Below are positions 1 through 7,387 of a stretch of 64,000 nt of DNA, in pieces. Both the position numbers and the translations under genes were made by a program. This DNA is from Lentzea cavernae. Its GTDB lineage: Bacteria > Actinomycetota > Actinomycetes > Mycobacteriales > Pseudonocardiaceae. The notes beneath the pieces are model-generated. The model searched no databases. It saw nothing but the letters and a program-made list of their open reading frames with translations, and had not been told where the DNA came from. Location of the stretch: positions 186,001 through 250,000 of the forward strand of contig NZ_BNAR01000007.1 in the NCBI RefSeq assembly GCF_014653695.1, read 5' to 3'. Positions within the stretch are counted from its first letter, which is position 1, and each line of letters opens with the position of its first letter.

Positions 1-1
1 G

Positions 2-796
2 GCGGAGGAACCCGCCGCGGACGCCCCCCACAGGCTGCCGTGGGCACGACAGGGCGGCCCGTCCGAGCTGGTCGAGTGGGCCGACGAGCACGTCGGGCGC
101 ACCGGCCCGCCCGTCCAGGTGAAGTCGTGGAACCTGTCGAGCGTGCACCGCCTGCCGACCGCGAACGGCTCCGCGTGGCTCAAGACCGTGCCGCCGTTCT
201 TCGCCGACGAGGGCTCGGTGATCGAGATGGTCGCCGAGCACGACCCCGGCCTGGTGCCGCCGGTGATCGCCTCGGCACCGCGGCGGATCCTGCTCGGCGA
301 GGCTCCCGGCGAGGACTGCTGGGCCACCAGGCCCGAGCACGTCGAGGAGGTCGTGCCGCGCTGGGTCGCCGTCCAGCACGCGCTGGCCGGTGAGCCGCGG
401 CTGAAGCCGTGCGTCGTGCCGATGCCGGACTTCGGCCTGCCGGACACGCTGGTGCACGGCGACTTCCACCCCGGCAACTGGTTCGACAGCGGTGTGGTCA
501 TCGACTGGTCGGACGCCGTGTGGGGCCACCCGGCGCTGGACGCGGGCAGGCTCATCGAGTTCTGCCGGCCCGAACTGCACGACCTGATCCGTCGCGTGTG
601 GAGCGAGGCGTGGCTGCGGCACCGGCCGGACAGCCGCCCGCTCGAGGCGCTCGACACCGCCCGCCGCGCCGCGCACCTGCTGCTCGCGGCGCAGTACCAG
701 CAGTTCCTGGACAACATCGAGGAGTCCGAGCGCATCTACCACCGCGGAGATCCCGAGAAGCACCTGCGAGCCGCCCTGCGACTGGTGACCGGATGA
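2..796 (+). CDS. APH-fold phosphotransferase, copy 1 (5' truncated by window edge)
   Basis: The reading frame is open from base 2, so the N-terminus lies outside the window; 264 residues are visible. The Brenner motif HGDFHPGN (about visible residue 152) followed by IDWSD is the catalytic-base and metal-binding signature of the aminoglycoside phosphotransferase (APH) superfamily. The first visible residues (EEPAADAPHR) align with residues 88-95 of the next gene, so it is the 3' three quarters of a paralogue of that gene. Its TGA overlaps the next ATG in an ATGA coupling. The substrate is unknown; APH-fold proteins phosphorylate antibiotics, sugars, choline or other small alcohols. Family is secure, function is not. 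Confidence 0.85.
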   Translation, partial: AEEPAADAPHRLPWARQGGPSELVEWADEHVGRTGPPVQVKSWNLSSVHRLPTANGSAWLKTVPPFFADEGSVIEMVAEHDPGLVPPVIASAPRRILLGEAPGEDCWATRPEHVEEVVPRWVAVQHALAGEPRLKPCVVPMPDFGLPDTLVHGDFHPGNWFDSGVVIDWSDAVWGHPALDAGRLIEFCRPELHDLIRRVWSEAWLRHRPDSRPLEALDTARRAAHLLLAAQYQQFLDNIEESERIYHRGDPEKHLRAALRLVTG

Positions 797-1836
797 CGGG
801 GCGCATGGTCATCGCCCTGGTCAGCGCGCCGAGCGGGTTCGCGGGCCGCACGGACCCGTTCCCGGTCCCGACGCTCGACTGGTACCACGTCGAACCGGTC
901 AACGAGGCCCTCGAAGCACTGCTGGGCGTGCCCACGCACGTCCTGAGGATGATCTCCACCGAGGGTGGAGAGATGCCGTGCGGCGGGCTCGTCACCTATC
1001 ACGTCGAGGCGCTCGGCGAACCGGACCGCACGAAGCTCCACCCGGCGGACGAACCCGAGGCGGACGCCCCGCACCGGGCGCCGTTCGCGCGCAGGGGTGG
1101 CCCCGCCGACCTGCTCGCCTGGGCGGACACCCTGGTCGAACGCACAGGGCCGGCCGCGCAGGTCCGCACGTGGAACGTCTCGACCGTGCACCGGCTGCCG
1201 ACGGCGGACGGACCGGTGTGGCTGAAGGAGATCCCGTCGTTCTTCGCCGACGAGGGCGAAGTGATCCGGATGGTCGCCGAGCACGACCCGGACCTGGTGC
1301 CGCAGGTCATCGCCTCCGCGCCCCAGCGGATCCTGCTCACCGACACGGCCGGCCACATGTGCTGGCCGTTCGAGCCCGAGTACGCCGAACTGATCCTGCC
1401 GCGCTGGGTGGCCGTGCAGAACGCGCTGGCAGGCCCGCCGCGGGTGCGGCCGACCGCAGTGCCGATGCCGGACTTCGGGCTGCCGGACACGCTGACGCAC
1501 GGCGACTTCCACCCCGGCAACTGGCGCACCACCGGCATGATCATCGACTGGTCCGACGCCGTCTGGGGACATCCGGCACTCGACGCGTGCCGGGTGATCG
1601 CCTACTGCGCGCCCGAGTTCCGCGACCACCTCGCGCGGGTGTGGTGCGAGGCGTGGCTGACGCACCGCCCTGACAGCCGGCCGTGGGACGCGCTCGAAGC
1701 CGGTCGCCGCGCGTCACACCTGCACACCGCGGTGAAGTGCCAACTGTTCCTGGACAACATCGAGGAGTCCGAGCGCATCTACCACCGCACGGTTCCCGAG
1801 GACGAGCTCAGAGCTGCTCTGCGGCCGGTTCGGTGA
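793..1836 (+). CDS. APH-fold phosphotransferase, copy 2
   Basis: A 347-residue protein whose ATG overlaps the stop of the preceding paralogue (ATGA), so the two are probably translated together. H236, D238 and N243 form the HxDxxxxN catalytic loop, and D252/D255 in IDWSDAVWGHP are the metal-binding aspartates of the APH superfamily. Residues 105-347 match copy 1 closely, including the shared C-terminal segment DNIEESERIYHR, so the pair is a recent tandem duplication. The first ~100 residues form an N-terminal region not typical of short aminoglycoside kinases. It could be a small-molecule kinase or a resistance enzyme; the sequence does not identify the substrate. The 3' end overlaps a convergent gene by 29 bp. 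Confidence 0.85.
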   Translation: MTGRMVIALVSAPSGFAGRTDPFPVPTLDWYHVEPVNEALEALLGVPTHVLRMISTEGGEMPCGGLVTYHVEALGEPDRTKLHPADEPEADAPHRAPFARRGGPADLLAWADTLVERTGPAAQVRTWNVSTVHRLPTADGPVWLKEIPSFFADEGEVIRMVAEHDPDLVPQVIASAPQRILLTDTAGHMCWPFEPEYAELILPRWVAVQNALAGPPRVRPTAVPMPDFGLPDTLTHGDFHPGNWRTTGMIIDWSDAVWGHPALDACRVIAYCAPEFRDHLARVWCEAWLTHRPDSRPWDALEAGRRASHLHTAVKCQLFLDNIEESERIYHRTVPEDELRAALRPVR

Positions 1837-2131
1837 GGCGGCCGGTCTTCGAGGCCCAGCGCTCGAAGAGCACCGTGCCGAACGGCGGGATGCTCGACAG
1901 CAGGCCGAGGACCAGCGTGCGGGCGTCCCACTTCAGCGGCTCCTTCGTCATCAGGGTGACGAGGATGAAGGCGACGAAGACGAAGCCGTGGATCGGACCG
2001 AAGATCTTGACGCCGATCTCGTTCTGCACCACGACGTACTTGAAGAACATCCCGAGCAGCAGGCCCGCCCAGGAGATGGCCTCGGCCAGGGCGAGGATGC
2101 GGAACCGTCCGACCACGCTGGAGAACGTCAT
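1808..2131 (-). CDS. DUF3817 family integral membrane protein
   Basis: A 107-residue protein with three predicted membrane segments (about residues 10-30, 40-60, 75-92) and the motif GPIHGFVFVAF, which is characteristic of DUF3817 proteins found widely in actinobacteria. The family has no assigned biochemical role. The ATG start was chosen because the N-terminal sequence runs straight into the first hydrophobic segment as in the family. The 3' end overlaps the phosphotransferase gene by 29 bp in convergent orientation, and a hairpin lies just upstream of its start. Confidence 0.8.
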   Translation of the reverse strand: MTFSSVVGRFRILALAEAISWAGLLLGMFFKYVVVQNEIGVKIFGPIHGFVFVAFILVTLMTKEPLKWDARTLVLGLLSSIPPFGTVLFERWASKTGRLTEPAAEQL

Positions 2132-2132
2132 G

Positions 2133-2161
2133 GCTCCCCATCATGAACCGTGACGGGGAGC
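2133..2161 (-). terminator. hairpin after the ABC permease gene
   Basis: GCTCCCC at 2133-2139 pairs with GGGGAGC at 2155-2161 across a 15-base loop. It lies 30 bases past the stop of the minus-strand ABC permease gene and just upstream of the DUF3817 start. There is no clear T-run, as is common for actinobacterial terminators. Confidence 0.45.
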
Positions 2162-2191
2162 ACACGACCACCGGGCCTGTCCAGGTATGTC

Positions 2192-3235
2192 CTATTCCTC
2201 CCACTTGAAGACGCGGGAGGCGATGAACCCGATCACGAGCGAGAACCCGACCAGCACCGCCACCGGCACCGCCAGCGCCTCGATCCCCTTGCCCCGCACC
2301 AGCACGTCGAGCATGCCGTCGTTCATGTGCCGCAACGGGAAGACCTTCGAGACGGCCTGCAGCCACGCGGGCGCCTGGTCGACGGGGAAGAACGTGCCGG
2401 ACAGGAACGCCATCGGCAGCACCACGATGTTGGCCGCCGCCGAGGCCGCTTCCTCGGTCTTGGCGAACGCGCCGACCAGCATGCCCAGCGCGAAGAACGC
2501 GATGGTCCCCAGCAGCAGCAACGGAATGGCGAGCCACCACGATCCGGACAGCTGCAACCCGAACACGGGCAGTGACGCGATGCCGATGAACGCGGCGCCC
2601 TGCACGATCGCGACGCCGGCGCTGACCAGGATCCGCGACGACAGCACGGACGTCGTCGAGATCGGCGCCAGCCGGATGCGCCGCAGCACCTGCTTGCGGC
2701 GCCACGACACGAGAGTCAGCGCCGAACCGAACACCGCCGACACCGCCACACCCCACGACAGGATGCCCGGCGTCAGGTACTGGATCGGCTTGAGCGAGGC
2801 GTCCTCGACCTTCTCCGCGGCGAACGTGAAGGTCGGCGGCTGACCGGTCGCGGCGAGGTTCGCCTTGTCCACGAACCCGTTGATGATCCCGACGACGGTC
2901 GCGGACTGCACCTGGTCGCTCTGCGCGAACCGCACGTCGAGCTGCTGCCCGCGGACGATCAGCGCGGCGGGCAGGTCGCCGTCCTTCACCTTCTGCACAG
3001 CCGAGTTCTCGTCCCCGAACGACTCGAACTCCAGCGCGCCGCTGTCGCGCAGCGCCGACACGACCGGGCCGTCGCCCACCAGGGCGATCTTGGTCTTGTC
3101 CGTGCCGGCGTCGCGCAGGAGCAGCCCGAAGATCACGAGGAACATCAGCGGGAACAGGAAGGTGAAGAACAGCGTGGCCTTGTCCCGGACGAAACCCTTG
3201 AGCATCGCCACCGAGAGCGTCTTGAACGCGGTCAT
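2192..3235 (-). CDS. ABC-2 type transporter permease (DrrB-like)
   Basis: A 347-residue membrane protein. One hydrophobic segment sits near the N-terminus (FFTFLFPLMFLVIFGLLL), followed by an extracytoplasmic domain of about 150 residues and five further membrane helices in the C-terminal half. This is the ABC2_membrane_3/DrrB layout used by daunorubicin-type exporters. The ATG overlaps the TGA of the upstream ATPase gene, so the pair is translationally coupled. A much longer frame exists upstream, but it only shadows the ATPase gene in another frame. The pair should export a hydrophobic compound or act in self-resistance; the substrate is unknown. Confidence 0.88.
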   Translation of the reverse strand: MTAFKTLSVAMLKGFVRDKATLFFTFLFPLMFLVIFGLLLRDAGTDKTKIALVGDGPVVSALRDSGALEFESFGDENSAVQKVKDGDLPAALIVRGQQLDVRFAQSDQVQSATVVGIINGFVDKANLAATGQPPTFTFAAEKVEDASLKPIQYLTPGILSWGVAVSAVFGSALTLVSWRRKQVLRRIRLAPISTTSVLSSRILVSAGVAIVQGAAFIGIASLPVFGLQLSGSWWLAIPLLLLGTIAFFALGMLVGAFAKTEEAASAAANIVVLPMAFLSGTFFPVDQAPAWLQAVSKVFPLRHMNDGMLDVLVRGKGIEALAVPVAVLVGFSLVIGFIASRVFKWEE

Positions 3236-4143
3236 GCGCGGTACTCCCGACCGGTGAGGTTGAGGAAAACGTCTTCGAGGGTGGCCGTGCGGACCTGCAG
3301 GCCGTCGAGTGCGCCGCGTTCGGCCAGTGCCGACAGCACGGGTGCGGGGCGGCGCGTGGAGAGCGTCAGCGACACCTCGTCCTCGTGGGCCTCGTCCACG
3401 CCGTCGAGCGCGGTGGCGTCCACAAGGGACAGACCGCCCTTCTGCAGCGTCACGTGGGTCGGTGCGTCGAGGCCGCGCACCAGCACCGCCGGCCGGTCGA
3501 GCGCGAGGATCCTGCCGGTGTCCATGATCGCGACGCGGTCGCAGAGGATCTCGGCCTCGTCCAGGTAGTGCGTGGTGTAGACGATGGTCTTGCCGCGCTC
3601 CTTGATCGCGCGCAGCACGTCCCAGAGGTTGCGGCGGGCCTGCGGGTCGAGCGCCGCGGTCGGTTCGTCGAGGAACACGATGTCCGGGTCGTGCACGAGC
3701 GCGCACGCGATCGAGAGCCGTTGGCGCTGACCGCCGGAGAGCTTGTTCTCCTGCTCGTTCGCCTTGTCCGCGAGGCCGACCAGCTCCAGCATGTCCGCGG
3801 CCGTGCCGGCGCTCACCCCGTAGAGAGCGCCGAACGTCTGCAGCTGCTCCTTCGCCGTCAGCTTGTCGAAGAACGACGTCGCCTGCAGCTGAACTCCGAT
3901 GCGCGGCAACAACTTCACGTTGCGCGGCCACGGGCTCTCGCCGAGCAGCCGCACCTCGCCGCTGTCGGGCTTGCGCAGCCCCTCGACGATCTCCAGCGTG
4001 GTGGTCTTCCCGGCGCCGTTGGGCCCCAGGATGCCGAAGAACTCGCCTTCTGCCACGGTGAACGAGACACCGTCCACCGCTTTGAGCTCGCCGTAGCTCT
4101 TGCGGACGTCCCGCACCACTACCGCCGACCGTTCCTCCGTCAT
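3232..4143 (-). CDS. ABC transporter ATP-binding protein (DrrA-like)
   Basis: A 303-residue nucleotide-binding protein. Walker A GPNGAGKT at residues 40-47, signature LSGGQ at 135-139, Walker B IVFLDEP at 155-161 and an H-loop histidine in TTHYLDEAE are all intact. The C-terminal extension of roughly 80 residues after the NBD is typical of DrrA-type ATPases. It is the first gene of a two-gene operon with the permease that follows. With its partner it forms a complete two-component exporter on the cytoplasmic membrane. Confidence 0.92.
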   Translation of the reverse strand: MTEERSAVVVRDVRKSYGELKAVDGVSFTVAEGEFFGILGPNGAGKTTTLEIVEGLRKPDSGEVRLLGESPWPRNVKLLPRIGVQLQATSFFDKLTAKEQLQTFGALYGVSAGTAADMLELVGLADKANEQENKLSGGQRQRLSIACALVHDPDIVFLDEPTAALDPQARRNLWDVLRAIKERGKTIVYTTHYLDEAEILCDRVAIMDTGRILALDRPAVLVRGLDAPTHVTLQKGGLSLVDATALDGVDEAHEDEVSLTLSTRRPAPVLSALAERGALDGLQVRTATLEDVFLNLTGREYRA

Positions 4144-4220
4144 GAGCGAGACGGTAGGTCAGCGGATGTCGGCCGGCGTCGCGAAACGACCAAAGTCGCC
4201 GCGAAGTCGAGACGAAGGGG

Positions 4221-5015
4221 CTATCCGCCCGCGACCAGCAACGGGCAGGCGGTGTAGACGTCGTTCAGCCTTCGCAGCGCGGCGGCGAACTGTTCGAACC
4301 TGGCGCGCGGCACGGCCGCGCGGACCTCGCTGAGCACCTGCCACAGGTAGCGGTGCTCCGCGGTCTCCACGACCGGTGCCGGCACCCCGGACGGGACGTC
4401 GGCGGCGAACGCGAGCGCCACCGCCGCGGCGCGCAGGCACGCGGTCGCGAGCGTCGCGCAGTCCTCGACGAGGGTGCGGTCGTCCTCGGCGCGCAGGACA
4501 CCGCTGACGGCGAACCGGACGGCCTGCATCAGCGCGAGGTAGAGGCGCTGGCCCGCCTGGGCGCGTTCGAGCGGCAGGTACTCGGCGCCGCGGCCGGGCG
4601 TCACGACCGTCATGCCGACCTGGGGGCGGCGCAGCACGTGGTCGAAGAGCGCGGTCGGGGCCCAGAGCAGGGTGCGCCAGGAGTCCTCGGTGATCGAGGT
4701 GCCCATCCTGGCCGCGTTCTCCAGCACGTCGAGGTAGGCGATCAGGACGCCCGACAGGAAGATCCCGCCGCGGTCGCCGCCGACCCGCACGACACCGAAG
4801 CGGTCGTCGAGGGCGCAGTCCTGCAGCCAGTGACCGGGCGACCACTCGATGACACCGCTGTTGGCGAGCACCACCCTGGCCAGGCGTTGGTGCACGGGCG
4901 AAGCCGAGAGCACCGTGTCGTCCAAACCCATCTGGACGAGCATGGAGGCGGCGTGGTGCAACGCCTCGCGCCGCTGGGGCACGAGGTCGGGGTGCAGCAG
5001 GCGGAACGGTTCCAC
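4221..5015 (-). CDS. hypothetical protein
   Basis: A 264-residue soluble protein of unknown function. I placed the start at GTG 5015 because it is preceded at 5 bases by a strong GGAGGGG ribosome-binding site; an in-frame ATG at 5075 lacks one. The sequence is rich in short helices with Ala/Leu/Arg, has no membrane segments and no motif I recognise. It lies 97 bases downstream of the large LuxR-type regulator gene on the same strand and may be co-transcribed with it. High third-position GC supports it as a real gene. Confidence 0.7.
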   Translation of the reverse strand: MEPFRLLHPDLVPQRREALHHAASMLVQMGLDDTVLSASPVHQRLARVVLANSGVIEWSPGHWLQDCALDDRFGVVRVGGDRGGIFLSGVLIAYLDVLENAARMGTSITEDSWRTLLWAPTALFDHVLRRPQVGMTVVTPGRGAEYLPLERAQAGQRLYLALMQAVRFAVSGVLRAEDDRTLVEDCATLATACLRAAAVALAFAADVPSGVPAPVVETAEHRYLWQVLSEVRAAVPRARFEQFAAALRRLNDVYTACPLLVAGG

Positions 5016-5112
5016 GGCGCCCCTCCCCTTCTCCGCGGTCGCGACCACGATGAACGGCGGGGAACGGGAAGTCATCCGGATGAAGCGGAGCGTTACGTCT
5101 CAGTTGGACGCA

Positions 5113-7359
5113 TTAGTGCGATCGGGCCCAGGCCGCGAGCTGCGCGCGAGACGAAAGGTCCAGCGTGGTCTTCACGTTGTGCACGTGGGATTCCACAGTC
5201 CTGTGCGAAATACCGAGTTTGGCGGCGACCTGAGCGTTCGTCAATCCCCGTGCCACCAGCTCGACGACCATGCGCTGCCGGTCGCTGAGCAACGGAACCC
5301 CCGCGATCTCCTCGTCCAGCGCGGTTTCCAGGGCGTGGCGCGCGTCCATCGACCGGCCTGCGGCGAGAGCACGCTGGAAGGCCGCCCGGGAAAGGGATTC
5401 CCGCGCGAGGTCCAGTGCGGCGGCTGTTTTCCTCCGCCACCACGGTTCCGACGGAACAACCCACGTCGTGCGCATCTGCTGACAGGCCACCAGAAGCCGC
5501 ACGCCGAGCTCGTGCCGTCCGGACGCCATCGCGACGAGGCCACGCCCCTCGATCGACTCCAGCGCGGCCCGCGGCGTGTCCGCGGTCATGCGCGCGCTCT
5601 CGGCGAAGCGGGCCCCGGCCGTCGCGAGATCTCCCTGCTCCAAGGCGATGCAGCCCGACGTGTGGATCGTCACGGCCACGACGTCCTGCCGTGCATGGAC
5701 TCTGAGCACAGGCAACGCGCCGCCGACCAGATCGGCGGCCCCCTCGGTGTCACCGTCCACGAGCAACCGCCAGCCGAGGTTGTGGCTCGACACGGCGACA
5801 CTCACGTCGTTGCCGTTACGTGCGCCGTACTCGATCGATCGGCGCAACGCCTTTGCTGCGTTCGACGCGTCACCCGCGCCGTCGTAGGCGTGCGCCAGTG
5901 TCCGATGGAGACGGCACATGATGAGGTCCTGTCCGCCGGCCTCCGCGGCCGCCACGGCTTCGAGCGCGTGCCGCACCGCCTCGTCGTGCCGTTCCTCGTG
6001 GACCGCCAGCAGCGAGGCGTACTCCAGCGCGAGGATCCGGTAGCGGGCGTCGGCGGGCGACTGGTGCAGCACCTGCATCAGCACCGCACCGGCCTCGGTG
6101 AAGTAGCCGCGGTCGAAGCAGACCCTGAGCAGCATCGTGGCGAGCATCAACCGGCGTTCGTCCCGCGGCGCCACCAGACGGGCGAAGGCGTACGCCACGT
6201 TGTCGTACTCCTGGTGCTGCGCTTGGACTTGCGCGGGCGCGAGGATCGACGACGAAATGCCGGGTTCGCCCTTCTCGCACAGCCACGCGATGATCCGCTC
6301 GGCCGTCACCTCGCGCTCGCCGTGCTCCTCGAGCCGTTCCTCGGCGTAGAGGCGGACCGACTCGAGCATCCGGAACCGGCCGTCGTTCTCCCGCACCACC
6401 AACGACTTCGCCTGCAACGCCGTGAGCGGCCCGATCACCGGGCCGCCGTGCACGACCCCGGCGATCTCCAGCCCGAACCCGCCGGGCAGCAGCGCGAGCC
6501 GCCGGAACAGCTCCTCCTCCTGCCCGGTGAGCAGGTCGTGACTCCACGCGATCGCGGCGCGCAGGCTCTGGTGCCGCGTCTGCTCACCGGCGTCGTTGAG
6601 CAGGTCGAGCCGGTCGTCGAGGCGGTCCGCGATGTCCCGCGGCGACACGGACGCGGAGAGCTTCGCGGCCAGTTCGACGGCCAGCGGCAGGCCGTCCAGC
6701 CGTGCGCAGATCACCTCGATCGCGTCGCGGTCACCGCCTGCTCCGGCGCGTTCGGTGAAGAGCTTCACCGCGTCGGCCTTCATGCCGTGCAGCGGGTAGA
6801 CGGCCTCGCCGATGGATCTCAGCGCCTCCCGGCTGGTCGCGAGGATCTGCACGTGAGGGCAACGCGACAACAGCGCGTCCACCACCTCGCAGCACTCCTC
6901 GACGAGGTGCTCGCAGTTGTCGACCAGCAACATTACGCGCCGGTTGTTCAGCTCGTGGACCACCGTCGTCCGCAACGCGACACCCGCGCGCTGGTACACC
7001 CCAACGGCTTCCGCGAAGGCCTGCACGACCTGCTCCGGACGGCTCAGCCTGCCCAGCTCGACGGTGCGGACCTCGGTGCGTCTGGAACGCCGGGCCAGCT
7101 CGACCGCGAGCCGCGTCTTGCCCACCCCGGCCGGTCCGACGAGCGTGAGCATCCTGTGCTTGCGCAGCAACGAAAGCAGCTCGGCGAGCTCGCTCTCCCT
7201 GCCGACGAACGCGTCGTCGTAGCCGGGTAACTCCGCGACCACAGTGGACGTACCGGCCGACCGCCGGCGGTAGGCGCGCTGACGGCACGCGTTCGAGCAG
7301 TACCGCGCTCGCGACGGCAGCGGCGCGTACTCCGTGCCACAGCTCGCGCAGGTGCCCAT
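5113..7359 (-). CDS. LuxR-family STAND ATPase regulator with N-terminal Cys motif
   Basis: A 748-residue regulator. Residues 1-30 carry C4, C7, C21 and C25 in a CxxC...YCSxxCRQRAY arrangement that looks like a small zinc finger. Residues ~50-330 form an AAA/NB-ARC ATPase with P-loop GPAGVGKT (75-82) and VMLLVDNCEH as Walker B. A helical repeat region (TPR-like) follows, and the last ~60 residues are a LuxR/GerE helix-turn-helix (LSDRQRMVVELVARGLT...AAKLGISHRTVESHV). Such LAL-like or STAND proteins activate nearby genes in response to an unknown ligand. Its stop is 97 bases before the hypothetical gene; GH92 lies upstream. Confidence 0.88.
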   Translation of the reverse strand: MGTCASCGTEYAPLPSRARYCSNACRQRAYRRRSAGTSTVVAELPGYDDAFVGRESELAELLSLLRKHRMLTLVGPAGVGKTRLAVELARRSRRTEVRTVELGRLSRPEQVVQAFAEAVGVYQRAGVALRTTVVHELNNRRVMLLVDNCEHLVEECCEVVDALLSRCPHVQILATSREALRSIGEAVYPLHGMKADAVKLFTERAGAGGDRDAIEVICARLDGLPLAVELAAKLSASVSPRDIADRLDDRLDLLNDAGEQTRHQSLRAAIAWSHDLLTGQEEELFRRLALLPGGFGLEIAGVVHGGPVIGPLTALQAKSLVVRENDGRFRMLESVRLYAEERLEEHGEREVTAERIIAWLCEKGEPGISSSILAPAQVQAQHQEYDNVAYAFARLVAPRDERRLMLATMLLRVCFDRGYFTEAGAVLMQVLHQSPADARYRILALEYASLLAVHEERHDEAVRHALEAVAAAEAGGQDLIMCRLHRTLAHAYDGAGDASNAAKALRRSIEYGARNGNDVSVAVSSHNLGWRLLVDGDTEGAADLVGGALPVLRVHARQDVVAVTIHTSGCIALEQGDLATAGARFAESARMTADTPRAALESIEGRGLVAMASGRHELGVRLLVACQQMRTTWVVPSEPWWRRKTAAALDLARESLSRAAFQRALAAGRSMDARHALETALDEEIAGVPLLSDRQRMVVELVARGLTNAQVAAKLGISHRTVESHVHNVKTTLDLSSRAQLAAWARSH

Positions 7360-7387
7360 CGCAAGAGCCTACGACCGATCTGGCGTC

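Noticed and set aside
2192-3931. A single 579-residue minus-strand frame combining ABC permease with an Arg-rich N-terminus
   Set aside because: The N-terminal ~230 residues are an out-of-frame shadow of the ATP-binding protein gene; the permease starts at ATG 3235, overlapping that gene's stop.
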